From Byssothecium circinans (Eukaryota > Ascomycota > Dothideomycetes > Pleosporales > Massarinaceae): 64,000 nucleotides of DNA. Of this stretch, positions 1 through 10,185 are shown piece after piece. The stretch is taken from contig ML977001.1 in assembly GCA_010015675.1 (NCBI GenBank), positions 3,320-67,319 on the forward strand, read 5' to 3'. The notes below the pieces were generated by a model, which made no database searches, was not told the origin of the DNA, and saw nothing but the letters and a program-made list of their open reading frames with translations. How positions within the stretch are numbered: the first letter of the stretch is position 1; each line of letters starts with the position of its first letter. Position numbers and translations under genes: made by a program.

Positions 1-288
1 CCTGCCCAATCGCCCAATCTTAACCCACAAGAGGGCTGCTGGAATATCCTCAAACAGCGTACAAAGCGTCGTCTTTGGCGTCCAAAGACTCGCCCAAGTG
101 AGCTCTCTGAGGGCGAACAACCTGAGGAAGCCTAGGATGGTACACTCAAGCACCTCAAAAGGATACTCACACAAGAATGGGATAAGATTACTCTGCAGGA
201 GATTTGTACGTTTATCGCGGAGATGCCAGCGCGCTGTAACGAAGTAATCGCAGCTGGTGGAGAACGTATTCGATTGGACGTTTGGTAA
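1..288 (+). pseudogene. Tc1/mariner transposase, C-terminal remnant
   Basis: Frame 1 reads a peptide starting PAQSPNLNPQEGCWNILKQR, which matches the last part of the DDE_3 domain of Tc1/mariner transposases (the SPDLNPIEN.W..LK motif around the third catalytic acidic residue). The frame is broken by an in-frame TAG at 133-135 and then continues in the same frame to TAA at 286-288. The 5' part lies outside the window, so whether the rest of the element exists cannot be seen. No inverted repeat could be assigned. This is a dead copy. Confidence 0.75.
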
Positions 289-1147
289 CTGATTTTGTGT
301 ATACAACACTAGAAAAACAACTCTGTATACGATTTACGCCTCTCTTAATAGCCTTAACTTTAAGAACCATCGATTTCTAGCCTAAAACCCTCGAAAATAC
401 CCTCGTTGTATAGGGATTTGTATGGGTGCGGGGTATCTTAGTGGTTCGCTTACCTCAGCGCGCACGAATTATTGCGACACCTAGTGACGCTGACAGCTAT
501 GCTTACGTGGCTGTAATGAAAGAAGGCGTAGCAAATTTGCCACGACAAACTATTAGATGGCCGACCCGCTCCTGCCACACCCTTGTGAGGTGGCGAATCT
601 ACAAGAGGTGAGCTGGTCGATAGGGAAGCAGAATGTGATCGCAAGGCAGCGGGGCATACGTCGGCCCGAAGACTTTGCACAGCCACAGGCAGGACAGCCA
701 CAAACCTATTTTGCGGCTGGCGGCCGCCCTCCGTTAGATTACGTTACGATTATGTGGCACTTCTGTGCTAGCTAGAATAGGTAATTGTCCCAATCAGAGG
801 TACCAACTCAGATGGCGGCCCTGTATGAATTGAGCGCGCCTTACAGCCTTACGGCTAATTATCACTCCTTACTTTTACTATTAGACTTGCAGGCCTGTAT
901 AAGGGTATTTTATCAGTCGCGATAGCAGTATTGGCGTAGTAGTGGCCTATATTAGGCGAGGGTCGCTTTCGCTATAAAGACAAGCTCTCTACAATTTAGG
1001 CGGGCGGGCGCCCATGCAAACGTATTTTTTGTATTGGTATAGTGACGAGGGCTTAGAAGTTGTCTGAGCACATTATAAAATAGGAGTATCGCAAAAATTA
1101 CGGCGCGCGCAAGCTTACTGTTGCTGCGAAGTCAAAGTACCGATGAA
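289..1147. other. no gene seen (transposon-rich spacer)
   Basis: The stretch between two transposase relics has only short open frames without recognisable protein similarity. It is probably flanking or degraded transposon sequence, but I could not assign it to a family. Confidence 0.5.
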
Positions 1148-1182
1148 TTGTTCCGTTACGGTGGTTGTTCCGTTACGGGTGG
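1148..1182. repeat. 17-bp tandem duplication at the relic's 5' edge
   Basis: The unit TTGTTCCGTTACGGTGG is present twice in tandem (1148-1164 and 1165 onward, the second copy with one extra G). It marks the point where the pogo-like coding similarity begins, so it may be part of the truncation junction. Confidence 0.6.
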
Positions 1183-1995
1183 ATGGACGTTATTACGCTT
1201 TGTATGCCTGCGCACTCATCACACATCCTTCAGCCGCTTGATGTGGTGTTATTCTCGCCGCTCAAGCGCAAGTACTCTAAGACTATTCGGAACTTGGCGC
1301 GCCAACACGTCTTTCACGTTAACAAGGAAGCGTTCCTACCAGCCTTTAAAGACGCGTTTTCAAGCGTATTTACGGTTCAGAACTGTCGAAAGGCCTTTGA
1401 GGCAACAGGGCTAGTCCCTCTGAACGCGCAGGTGGTGCTTAATCGCCTTAATGTGCGTATACGCACCCCGCCAGGACCCCCACCACTAGAGACGCCGTGG
1501 CAATCAAGAACACCGAGTAATACACGCGAATTTGGCTTACAGTCAAAGCTAGTACGTAATTCTATTACTTGGTCACCACGGACGGCTCAGGGTGGGCTTT
1601 CGCAGCTCGTCAAAGGCGCTGAGTTGATGCTGCATGGTAGCGCGCTGATGAAGGCGCGCATTGAAGAGCTTGAACAGCAACTTGCAGTAGTAACCAAGCG
1701 AAAAACACGCAAGCGCAAGTATCTTTAGAAGGGCGGCACTATGGAGTATGGTCCTACAGCAGACCAGAACGGTTCTGAACCGTCAGGAACTGTTCAGAAC
1801 CGTAAGAGGGCGAGGGTGGAGGGTGAACGTGAAGTGCGACAACCAGGTGTTCGCCACTGCGGCAACTGCGGTAAGGCTGGGCATAACGCGAGAACGTGTC
1901 AAGCAGATGAAGAGGGTTCTTCTGAGTCGGAGGCTAGTACTCAGTTTATCATGTCAAGTAGTGATGCGGACGATAATGGCGATGAAGTTGAGTGA
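1165..1995 (+). pseudogene. pogo/Fot1-like transposase relic with CCHC zinc knuckle
   Basis: The frame contains PAHSSHILQPLDVVLFSPLK, the motif with the third catalytic Asp of DDE_1 (pogo/Fot1) transposases, followed by a coiled-coil-like segment (about 1640-1710) and a CCHC zinc knuckle (CGNCGKAGHNARTC, about 1858-1899). Such knuckles are known at the C-terminus of several fungal pogo-type transposases. A TAG at 1726-1728 separates the two parts, which are in the same frame, so this is one reading frame with one nonsense codon. The DNA-binding domain and the first two catalytic Asp residues are missing, so the copy is 5' truncated. Its sequence differs clearly from the complete element just downstream. 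Confidence 0.75.
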
Positions 1996-2015
1996 GTTGG
2001 TGTTGCCAAGGAATC

Positions 2016-2049
2016 GTGGGCGGTTCGGTGGTGTGGGCGGTTCGGTGGT
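2016..2049. repeat. 17-bp tandem duplication downstream of the relic
   Basis: GTGGGCGGTTCGGTGGT occurs twice head to tail (2016-2032, 2033-2049). It lies just after the relic's stop codon and may be the remains of that element's terminal repeat. Confidence 0.6.
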
Positions 2050-2095
2050 GCTTTACGTTACCGGCAATACATCACCCGTCTGCCAAATCTGTATA

Positions 2096-2165
2096 AGCTA
2101 GCCTATATAGATTCCGGCCACCAGGGGTTTCCGGCCACATCGCCAAATCGGCCACCCCTCAGAAA
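2096..2165 (+). repeat. terminal inverted repeat, left, pogo copy A
   Basis: These 70 bp match the reverse complement of 3812-3881 with one mismatch. The inner part contains CCAAATCGGCCACCCCTCAG, which is also shared with copy B. Confidence 0.92.
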
Positions 2166-2198
2166 ATCACGCGTTTTCTCTCCACGCAACGCATCAAA

Positions 2199-3785
2199 AT
2201 GGATAACCGCGAAATCGCAATTCAATCAGCTATTAACGATCTTAATGCTGGCATTTACAAAAGCCAGAGAGCAGCTGCAAAGGCCTACGGGATCCCTCGA
2301 ACAACGTTGCAGGATCGATTACACGGTGCAACCAACGCGCGAACCAGCCATCAATGGATGCAGAAATTGACCCCCCTACAAGAGGATTTCCTTGTGGATT
2401 GGATCCTCGAAGAGGACGCTCGCGCCTGCCCTCCCTCCCACGCGCGCGTACGAGAAATGGCAAATCGAATCCTGCGGTCGAATGGCATAAACGAGCCAGG
2501 AGGCAAAATATGGCTATCCTCCTTCCTTAAGCGCAACCCACGCGTCGCCTCTGTTGTGGGTAGGAAGATAGAGGCTGCGAGAGCTGAGGGAGCAACTCCA
2601 CAGCAGATCTGCGCGTTTCTTGAGCTCTTTGAGAGGCTGCGTGTAGACCTGGGTATACTAGCTGAGGATACATGGAATATGGACGAGACTGGCAAGGCCC
2701 TAGGCGTATGTGCAAACACCAGAGTACTCGCGAGTAGTCGAAAAAGGAAGGCTTACTATCAGTCTCCAGAGAATCGCGAGTGGGCGTCGATAATCGAGTG
2801 CGTTTCTGCAACAGGGAGAAAGCTGCGGCCAGGGATCATTTTCAAAGGCAAATACTTGCAGAGCACCTGGTTTCCATCAACTATACCTGACTGGCTATAC
2901 GCAACGTCAGAGAATGGCTGGACATCTAACGCGATTGGCGTTGAGTGGCTGCAACGCGTATTTCTGCCAGAAACTGCGCCCGCAGAGGATCGCTGGAGGA
3001 TGCTGATTTTGGATGGCCACGGCAGCCATGTGGACCTGGATTTCCTGTGGATCTGCAAGCAGAATAAAGTCAGGTTACTGTTTCTCCCTGCTCACTCATC
3101 TCACGTTCTGCAGCCCCTGGATCTCTCTGTTTTCTCAGTAGTGAAACGATTCTATCGCCAGCAGATCCAGGAGTTATCACACCTAGATGATGCCGCGCCA
3201 GTCAAAAAGGAACGTTTTATTATTGCCTACAACGCTGCCAGAGAGGCTGCGATTACTGAGAGAGTAATCCGCGCAGGATGGGCTACTGCAGGCATCTGCC
3301 CGTTGAATATTGCGCGCGTTGTCAACTCATCTCAAGTTGCTCAAAGGCCTGTTACCCCCCCTCGCCAGGATCAGGCTCATCTCGCTGAGAGCTCTCTCTC
3401 TACTCCCCATGGCCCTCGGGATCTGTTTATAGCTCGAAGGGCGCTCCACAGCGCTGAGAAATTAAGCCGCAGCGCTCACCAACTGTTTGAGAAAGCTGGC
3501 AAGGCAATTGCAGAGGCAAATACGCGAGCAGCAGAGGCTGAATCAAGGGCTCAGCAATTGCAGGCGCAACTTGAGGCCCTTAGGCCTCAACAGCCACGAA
3601 AGAGGGTTCGCATAGACCCAAATCAACGCTTTGCAGATATAGATACAATCATGATTGCAGTGCAGGCATCTGCGCTTCTACAGGAAGAAAACGATAACAA
3701 TTCTAAAGAAAAGGAAGCAGAAAAAGCTGCAGCTGAAATAGCAGCAAAAACTCTGCAATCTATGTGTACAGAGTGGCAATTGTAA
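2199..3785 (+). CDS. pogo/Fot1-type DDE transposase, intact
   Basis: The 528-residue protein catalyses cut-and-paste transposition. Order of parts: an N-terminal psq-type helix-turn-helix (about residues 5-50, with QRAAAKAYGIPRTTLQDRL), a CENP-B/Tc5-type DNA-binding domain (about 60-130), then the DDE_1 catalytic domain. Visible catalytic Asp motifs are NMDETG, ILDGHGSHVD and LQPLDLSVF. A helical, Ala/Glu-rich tail (about 420-500) looks like a coiled coil. The start at 2199 lies 103 bp inside the left end and is conserved in copy B. There is no stop, frameshift or intron. The nearby relic at 1165 belongs to a different subfamily, since it ends in a zinc knuckle that this protein lacks. Confidence 0.93.
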   Translation: MDNREIAIQSAINDLNAGIYKSQRAAAKAYGIPRTTLQDRLHGATNARTSHQWMQKLTPLQEDFLVDWILEEDARACPPSHARVREMANRILRSNGINEPGGKIWLSSFLKRNPRVASVVGRKIEAARAEGATPQQICAFLELFERLRVDLGILAEDTWNMDETGKALGVCANTRVLASSRKRKAYYQSPENREWASIIECVSATGRKLRPGIIFKGKYLQSTWFPSTIPDWLYATSENGWTSNAIGVEWLQRVFLPETAPAEDRWRMLILDGHGSHVDLDFLWICKQNKVRLLFLPAHSSHVLQPLDLSVFSVVKRFYRQQIQELSHLDDAAPVKKERFIIAYNAAREAAITERVIRAGWATAGICPLNIARVVNSSQVAQRPVTPPRQDQAHLAESSLSTPHGPRDLFIARRALHSAEKLSRSAHQLFEKAGKAIAEANTRAAEAESRAQQLQAQLEALRPQQPRKRVRIDPNQRFADIDTIMIAVQASALLQEENDNNSKEKEAEKAAAEIAAKTLQSMCTEWQL

Positions 3786-3811
3786 CTAGGCTGGCGCAAT
3801 TATTGCGTTGA

Positions 3812-3881
3812 TTTCTGAGGGGTGGCCGATTTGGCGATGTGGCCGGAAACCCCTGGCGGCCGGAATCTATATAGGCTAGCT
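3812..3881 (-). repeat. terminal inverted repeat, right, pogo copy A
   Basis: Partner of the repeat at 2096-2165, with one mismatch over 70 bp, followed by the TA target site. Confidence 0.92.
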
Positions 3882-3883
3882 TA

Positions 3884-5522
3884 CAGCTAGATGAAAACCA
3901 GGGTGCGAGCTTGGCCTGCAGTAGTCTCACCACGCTCCCTATTGCTTAGTGGGGTGCTCCTTAACTCTTCCCCATTGTATGTAGGTGGTGGGACTACCGC
4001 GTACTAGACGGGCCTCGGCACTCTAGATGCGGAGAACTAACACGGTGACACTCTACCCTACCACGGCATGACTGAAGCCTGAGACCCTGAGACCCAACGC
4101 AGGGCGTGCACGAGTGACGAGCGGAGTCCGCTAGGCGGCGCGGTCTGGTTGGAGTTGGAAGCCAGGGCGGATCAGGCAAGCACTGGTATTAGGCCTGCCT
4201 GATGGGGTTTGTGGATAGTACGGTAGTAGCAGGGCGATGAATAGGTTCTGGGATATCGTGGGGAGGATAATGATTGTATAGCTAAACCTTACTTCCGACA
4301 GTAGTGGTGAGGTTTTGCTCTGCGAGGGATGGATAGATGAATGGAGGAGGGATGGGTCTTTCTATGTAACAAGGCGAGGGTGGGATGGATGGGGGACAGT
4401 TGGTTAGGTTTCAAGTCCGTTACGTACGCGCCGCTGGCCTTTACGCACGATGCGGTTTTCCAGGCACATGTCTCGTAATTTGCATGTCCGTACGGCGAAC
4501 GTCTATGACGTTGCGGGTAAGAAATTAGTCTCACGGGAGGCTGAACCTTCCTTTTACGAGAAATATTTAGGGTTTGATTACAGAATTAATGCGAAAAGGG
4601 TCGAGAGTAGGGCTTACGGAAGGTGTAATTCCTCGCTTGCACCAAGTAAAGTAGCAGACACATTCAACATCGCACGAGGTCTGAGGTGTCCAATGATCTA
4701 CACATTCTGAAACAACGATAGCCGGTCCCCGAACCAAGCAAAACGCAAAATCCAGGGCCCGTCTGCCCTTCTTTGGCGCCCCGCCCTGCCGTGCGCACTC
4801 AGACACCCTCTCAAAATAAGATGTGATGCCGCGTGCACTTGCCCACCTGTGCTCTTTTCCCCTTCATTCTCCTCGGTCGGATCGTGACTGGGCTTGCTAC
4901 GCCCACGCCCCGCCCGCCTGATCCAAAAAAGCTTCGTGCGAGGCCCGGGTCCGAGTAGCTTGCTCCTTGAATTTACACCTCCGAAAGGATTCTGATTCGA
5001 TTCGGTTCGGTTCTGCTTCATTTCTACCCGGATGGGCCCAGCGCTCTTCTCTTCTCCTTCTTCTGCTCTGCTTCTGCTCCCTTTGGCTCCTTGATGGAGC
5101 TTGTGGACATTTGTGTGTTCCTGACTGTATCTTCGGGTATTTCTGTGCTTGAAGAGTGTGGTTGAAACTCGACTTCCTATTCTCCGGCTTTGAAGCCAAT
5201 CTCAAACGCTTCACGCACGAGATCGTTCCGGTTGCGCCACTCTTGTACTTGGGGCCTTCGCTCATGGGACATTTTTGAGGCACCCATTCCACACTCTCTT
5301 TCTTACAGTCTTGCTGGACCGGCTTTCTTTTCTTACTTTCCTTGAGCGAGCGACATACCGATTCGACATCGACATTTCTTGAGCAGAGCATACCTGCAGG
5401 GACAGGTAGACATTCCCAGTGCCTTTTCAACGACTAAGACATCCCTCGAAAGAGCAACGTAGCCTTTCGATTCACCCTATATTCGAGTAAGAGGAAGAAA
5501 AAGCGAACACACCATCCACGAT
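3884..5522. other. no gene seen
   Basis: This 1.6-kb stretch between the transposon and the next gene contains only short, unconserved open frames. The last few hundred bases are pyrimidine-rich (about 5040-5100) and probably hold the promoter and 5' leader of the gene at 5523. Confidence 0.5.
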
Positions 5523-7462
5523 ATGCTCAACCAAGCAACACAGAAAATCAACAAGATGCACGCACGGCGGAATCCAAACCTCGTCGTGAGCTCGAGCGCC
5601 TCGTATACGCAACTCAGCCCCGCGGACCGGTCTATGACGTCGGCCACCTTCCTTTCTCCCACCGTAGCTTCCCGCCGCGGTCTCCTCTCGCCCTCGCCGC
5701 CACCATCCCCAAATCTCCCCTCGCTGATTCCCCGCCATGGGAAGAGGCCTCCCTTGGTGAAGGCCCATACACGGCTCGTAAAACGGCTGTTGATAGGATG
5801 CTGCGGTGTTGCGATTTTGGGATGGTTGGTTGTCAGACAGATATATGCGAATCAGTCACAGGTGGACTTTCAGGAACAGGGTGGAGAGTGGGAGATGGTG
5901 GGTGGAAGTAAATTGCCCGAAGAACCTTCAGCACTAGTGTTGCAGGATACACAGGGCAAGACTAAATGGACCGTGTCAATCCCTTCATCGTACGATTTCC
6001 CCCTTACACCGCATCAGTACCGCGACATATGCCAGCAAGCTATGGAAGTGTCTTCAGTTGTGCGTCAAGATGTACAGGGTGGTGGTGTCGGCAGGCGCAT
6101 GCTTGGCTATAACCAGAAAGATCAGTATTATATCGACGTCGCGGAGGCGGAGGCGCAGAAGTTCCTTCCGCCTTCGAAGAATACGGGTCGGCCGAAAGGG
6201 TTTGTGGATGATGTGGCTATGGCGAGTAAGGCGAATGCTATGGGCTTGAAAGTGTGTGAGAGGAGTTTGACGTATGTCATGGAGACGGCGGATGCAGGGT
6301 TCGGGAATACGATGATGAGGCTTTGGATGAGCTATGGGTTGGCGGTAGCGGAGAATCGGACTTTCTTCGTCGATGACTCGAGATGGTATGCCCCTTTTCA
6401 CACTCACATAGGATTCCACATCCTAATAACCACCACAGGCTCTACGGAAAATACTCTTCCTACTTCACCCCTCCCCCAACAGCCAACTGTCTCCCACCGC
6501 CAAAATCCCACATGGTACCCTGCCCCCACACAGCCGCCCACATCGTCGTCTCCGGCGCCACGGTGCACTCGACCTTCGGCCATCAATTCACCGAAGAATG
6601 GGAAGACGCCCGCAAAGCGAACCCGCTCCGACAACACAAAATCTTCGCCCTCCTACGCACGGGCTACGAAGCCCTCTTCAAGCTCAAACCCGACGACGCA
6701 ACCTACGCCCTCGACCGCGCACACACGCTCTACGCCCCCATCATCAAAGACGGCGGCATAAGCATCGGCATCCACGTGCGCCGCGGCGACAAGCACCCCT
6801 ACGAATTCCAGTACCAGAAAGACTACATACCGCTGCAGCGCTACATGGACATGGCGCGCACGCTGTACATCGAACGCATCGAAGAAGCCGACGGCAAACC
6901 CAAGAAGAAGAACAAGAACAAGAACAAAAAGAAGCGCACCCCCATCTTCGCCGAAACATCCCCCCTAGCAGCCCGCCACACGCCCTCGAAACTCGTCCTC
7001 GCCTCCGACGACCCCGTCGTCTACGACCAGGGCGAACTCGGCCCCAACTCGGTCCGCGCCCAAGACCGCATCATGCTCGCCACCAAAGCGGCGCTCGAGG
7101 CCGCGCGCCAGGGCCAGGGCTCGCAGAAGAAGAACCCCTGGATCGACGAGATCACGGGCTGGGAGGGCGGCTTCTACCGCGACGTCTTCTTCTCGCTCGG
7201 TCAGCCGGTCGGGAACGCAGACGATGTGGCAAAACTCGATAACGCGAATATCCCCGAGGATGCGATGCGGTTGAGGGAATTGGTGGGGCGCGCGTATTTG
7301 CTGGATCTGGCGGTGCTGAGTAAGGCGGATACGGTGGTTTGTACGGTTAGTGCGATTGCGTGTCGGTTGTTGGCCGTCATGATGGGCTGGGAGAGTGCGA
7401 TTTTGGAGAATAATTGGGTGAATATCGATGGGGAGTTTGACTGGAGGGGGGTGGTTTGGTGA
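5523..7462 (+). CDS. GT23/FUT8-like type II membrane glycosyltransferase
   Basis: Model: join(5523..6385, 6439..7462), 628 residues; the 53-bp intron has GTATGC, CTAATAAC branch-like and ACAG signals and splits a Trp codon. Residues 1-85 are a Ser/Pro-rich cytosolic tail, 88-107 one membrane helix, and the rest lumenal, the layout of Golgi glycosyltransferases. HVRRGDK at 400-406 corresponds to the GDP-fucose-binding motif of alpha-1,6-fucosyltransferases. Further FUT8-like parts are GFGNTMMRLWMSYG before the intron and LSKADTVVCTVSAIACRLL near the C-terminus. A Lys/Asn-rich insert (about 438-455) interrupts the catalytic region. The family call rests on motifs; donor and acceptor are unknown, and classical core fucosylation is not established in ascomycetes, so the role may differ from FUT8. 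Confidence 0.75.
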
Positions 7463-8051
7463 GGAAGGGGAGTTTGGAGATCGGAGTTTGGGGGCGGATG
7501 GGTGGGGGGATTTTGGGGTGGAGGGGAGGTTGGATTCTGAGATACCCACGAGTTGTTCAACTCGGTTTCGTTCGCTTACTGGAGGTTAGGGGGTGGGGGC
7601 TGTGTTTGTCGTTTGTATCGAGGGGCGTATTTGCATGGAGGGCGTGTTTAAGGTATCGGTTTTCGTATGTTGAGTGGGGGACGTGTCTGAAGAAAGAAGA
7701 GCAAAGCAACGCAGAAGAAGAAGTGGGGACTACAAGCCATGACGCTGCAAGCCAGCCTCTGATGGAACCTAGGATCATCCAATTAGCCGAGGGAAACATA
7801 GTCATATGGTAGCAACAAGAAATCTACTTGTGAATTCAAATAAGATAGGAAGCATGTCGCCTTGGTGTACCAAAGAGGTTCGAACACACTCCGTCGTGCC
7901 TGGATGAGCTAGAGACATTGACTATAGTCAAAGCGCTTAACATATTATTCTAGTGCTTGAACACAAACTCATCACACCTACATCTACATCATCCTCGCCA
8001 AAGCCCCTCATCCTCCTCCATCTCCCCAGATCCCCCCATCCACCACCCTCC
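7463..8051. other. intergenic, no gene seen
   Basis: The region between the 3' ends of two convergent genes has no supported coding frame. It presumably holds both terminators and 3' UTRs. Confidence 0.5.
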
Positions 8052-9684
8052 CTACCCCTCAAACACCTTCCCGGTACTAACATTAACCCTACTCCACCCC
8101 CTCCCCCCTATCAGCGCCCCCACAAACACCCACGGCCAATAAACATGATACAACACCAAAAACGGCACGGGATCCCTCACCATAAATGTGCCATCCCTCC
8201 ACCTCCAGCTGGCAACATGTTCGCCGAACGCGAGCCAGCTGTTGAGGACCTCCTCCACGCTGGTCAGACCCCAGAGCGCGTCGAGGAGAGGGAGGACGAG
8301 CAGGGTGACGAGGTCGTGGCCGAGGTAGTAGGTTTTGGGCGTTGGGGGGCGGGGCGATATAATTTAGGATGACATTGAAGGGGAAGGGGAAGGGGGATCG
8401 AAGATGGATAGATATGCGGAAGCCAGTTCCGGAGTCGAGGAGAAGAGAGATACAGCAGTGTGAGCGCGCGGATTACACTCGATAGGGAAAAATCTCCACC
8501 TCCGCCTCATTCATCTCCCCACGCATCCCCCCAGGAACTAAAAAATCAAAAGACAAAGGCCCCGAAAACCCCATCCCCCCATCCCTCGCCACTTTCTCGG
8601 TAAACCGCAACATAGCCCTCGCCAGCGCACTCTCCGCCGGCAGCGCGCGGTAATGCATCAAGAGCTCCTTACTCGGACACGCGACGAAGGCCTTGACACG
8701 GCCGCGGATCACGAGCGCATGGGTACAGTACTCGGCTCCCTGGATGAAGCGCTGGAGTTGGAAGGCGTCGGCGGGAGTGATGGCGAGGTTTTTAATGTAG
8801 TTTTTCGTTTCTTGCGGGGTGTGGAGGGGGAGGTGTGTCATCATTGCGTTGCGGGCGCGGTCGTTCACGGCTATGGGTTTGAGGATGTAGGTCTTTTTCT
8901 TTTTCTCTTTCCTTTTCTCCTCTTTCTCTGTGGCCTCGGTGTCGGCGTACGCGTGTCCCTTCTTACCCTCACGCTCTGCTTGCTTCGCATGTCCATTTCG
9001 TTCAGCAGCAGGTAAAAGGATGGAAAGAACTTCCTCTGCACTCCTGCACCGATGACTCTCCGGCACCGCAAGTCCCAGCTCGCGAATATACTCGATAAAT
9101 TTATCCTTCTCGTGCAATTTCTCCACTACATCCTGTCGGAACTGCACCGCTTGGAACTCGTCGCCCATAGCTTCCTCAGCTAACCTAACGACGGTGCCGT
9201 CTTCGACAGCGGCAACGACGCTGGAACAACTAATCCACAGATCCACCCCTTCTTTCTTGATAGTTTCCAGCAAGGAGCCGATGTACGGTTCCGCATCATT
9301 TCCATCGGGTGGGGCCAGTTTGCGGAACGCGGAGAGCGAGTTTGAAAAGCGACCTGGAGAGAGCGTGGAGGTGTCGGCACCGATGATGCGGTGCGGTGTG
9401 TGGTGGGAGAGGAGGCGGGCGATCGTGAGGCCTTTGCTCATGGAGACGCCGGTCACGAGGATGGTTTTGAGAGGGCGGTTGAAGCCATTGGGGTGTTGGG
9501 GTTGGAGGGGACGGGGTGGTGGGTTGAGTTTGGTGTGGAGGAGGCTGAGGAGAACGAGGGTGGTTGATATTGGAAGGGTTATTATGCTGAACAGGATAAG
9601 GAGGACGTTTTTAGGCACGTGATTGTAGTAGAATGGTTGTCTCGTGTTGCGGGTTGGAGGAGCTTCAGCGTCTGGGTCTGTCAT
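8052..9684 (-). pseudogene. membrane-anchored ATP-grasp ligase, mycosporine (MysC-type), disrupted
   Basis: An open frame from ATG at 9684 gives 403 residues: a membrane helix (about 26-48), a Rossmann-like start (TILVTGVSMSKGLTIARLL) and an ATP-grasp core. It ends abruptly at 8473. The family's catalytic motif, IECNPRAHTAVSLF, follows at once but in another frame: one extra base in the T5C3 run at about 8486-8493 explains it. In that second frame a TAA at 8364-8366 interrupts again, yet the same frame then encodes a plausible hydrophobic C-terminus to 8052. No GT-AG intron removes either lesion. In mycosporine synthesis an ATP-grasp enzyme joins an amino acid to 4-deoxygadusol; that role here is inferred from the neighbours. 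If translated, the product lacks the metal/ATP-binding end. A homopolymer sequencing error remains possible for the frameshift alone. Confidence 0.7.
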
Positions 9685-10185
9685 GGTGGATAACGTGACG
9701 ACGCGATTCGTAGCGTGTAGTGGAGTGACGGGTCAAGGATCACGGCTGATTGACATGAGGAAGGGCAGAGTTGGCTAGGCAGCTAGGGAATAGAAAGAGT
9801 GGGAAGCTGGCAGGTACCTAGATCTTTGGTTGCACTGCGGTTCCTGTTGCCTTTGTGAAATACGCATTAATGAAAGCGGGTTCGTGATTTAGTCTATACG
9901 TCATTATTAGCGCTTGGCCGTTGAGTGTGTCCCACAAATTGGGATAGGCTGGATATTGAGTGGTTGGAGTGGATTTTCGTGAGGTTTGCTTGTGTAGCTT
10001 TTGTTAAGGTCGAATGGTTGACGGATGTTTTGTTGGTCACATACGTATATCTTCCGTGGTCAAGTGATGTTGTTTTGAATTCCGCGTCACTCGACTGAAA
10101 AACGAGCATAACTGAGGATGAGAATGAAGTGGATGGAGATTCGGAGAGTCCTCAATTGCCTTTTACATCTCTGTACCACGGCCAT
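9685..10185. other. intergenic, promoter region of the ATP-grasp gene
   Basis: About 500 bp between two genes on the minus strand. It should carry the ATP-grasp promoter and the methyltransferase terminator. No specific site was recognised. Confidence 0.5.

Larger units (their letters stand above)
2096..3881 (+). mobile_element. complete pogo/Fot1-family DNA transposon (copy A, 1,786 bp)
   Basis: The element is bounded by 70-bp terminal inverted repeats that differ at one base (2120, A versus G). The outer ends read AGCTAGCC. A TA dinucleotide flanks each side (2094-2095 and 3882-3883), the target duplication expected of Tc1/mariner/pogo elements. A single uninterrupted transposase frame fills the interior. 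By sequence alone it looks intact and may be mobile. A second, decayed element of exactly the same length lies at 12044-13829. Confidence 0.93.

Noticed and set aside
4897..5430. 177-residue minus-strand open frame upstream of the glycosyltransferase gene
   Set aside because: Lys/Arg/Ser-rich with no conserved feature, and it occupies the pyrimidine-rich likely promoter of the gene at 5523.
6598..7242. 214-residue Arg/Pro/His-rich open frame inside the glycosyltransferase gene
   Set aside because: Out-of-frame shadow of the second exon; composition is that expected from a GC-rich third position.
7870..7890. Possible tRNA B-box (GGTTCGAACAC)
   Set aside because: The T-arm cannot pair properly and no acceptor stem is present.
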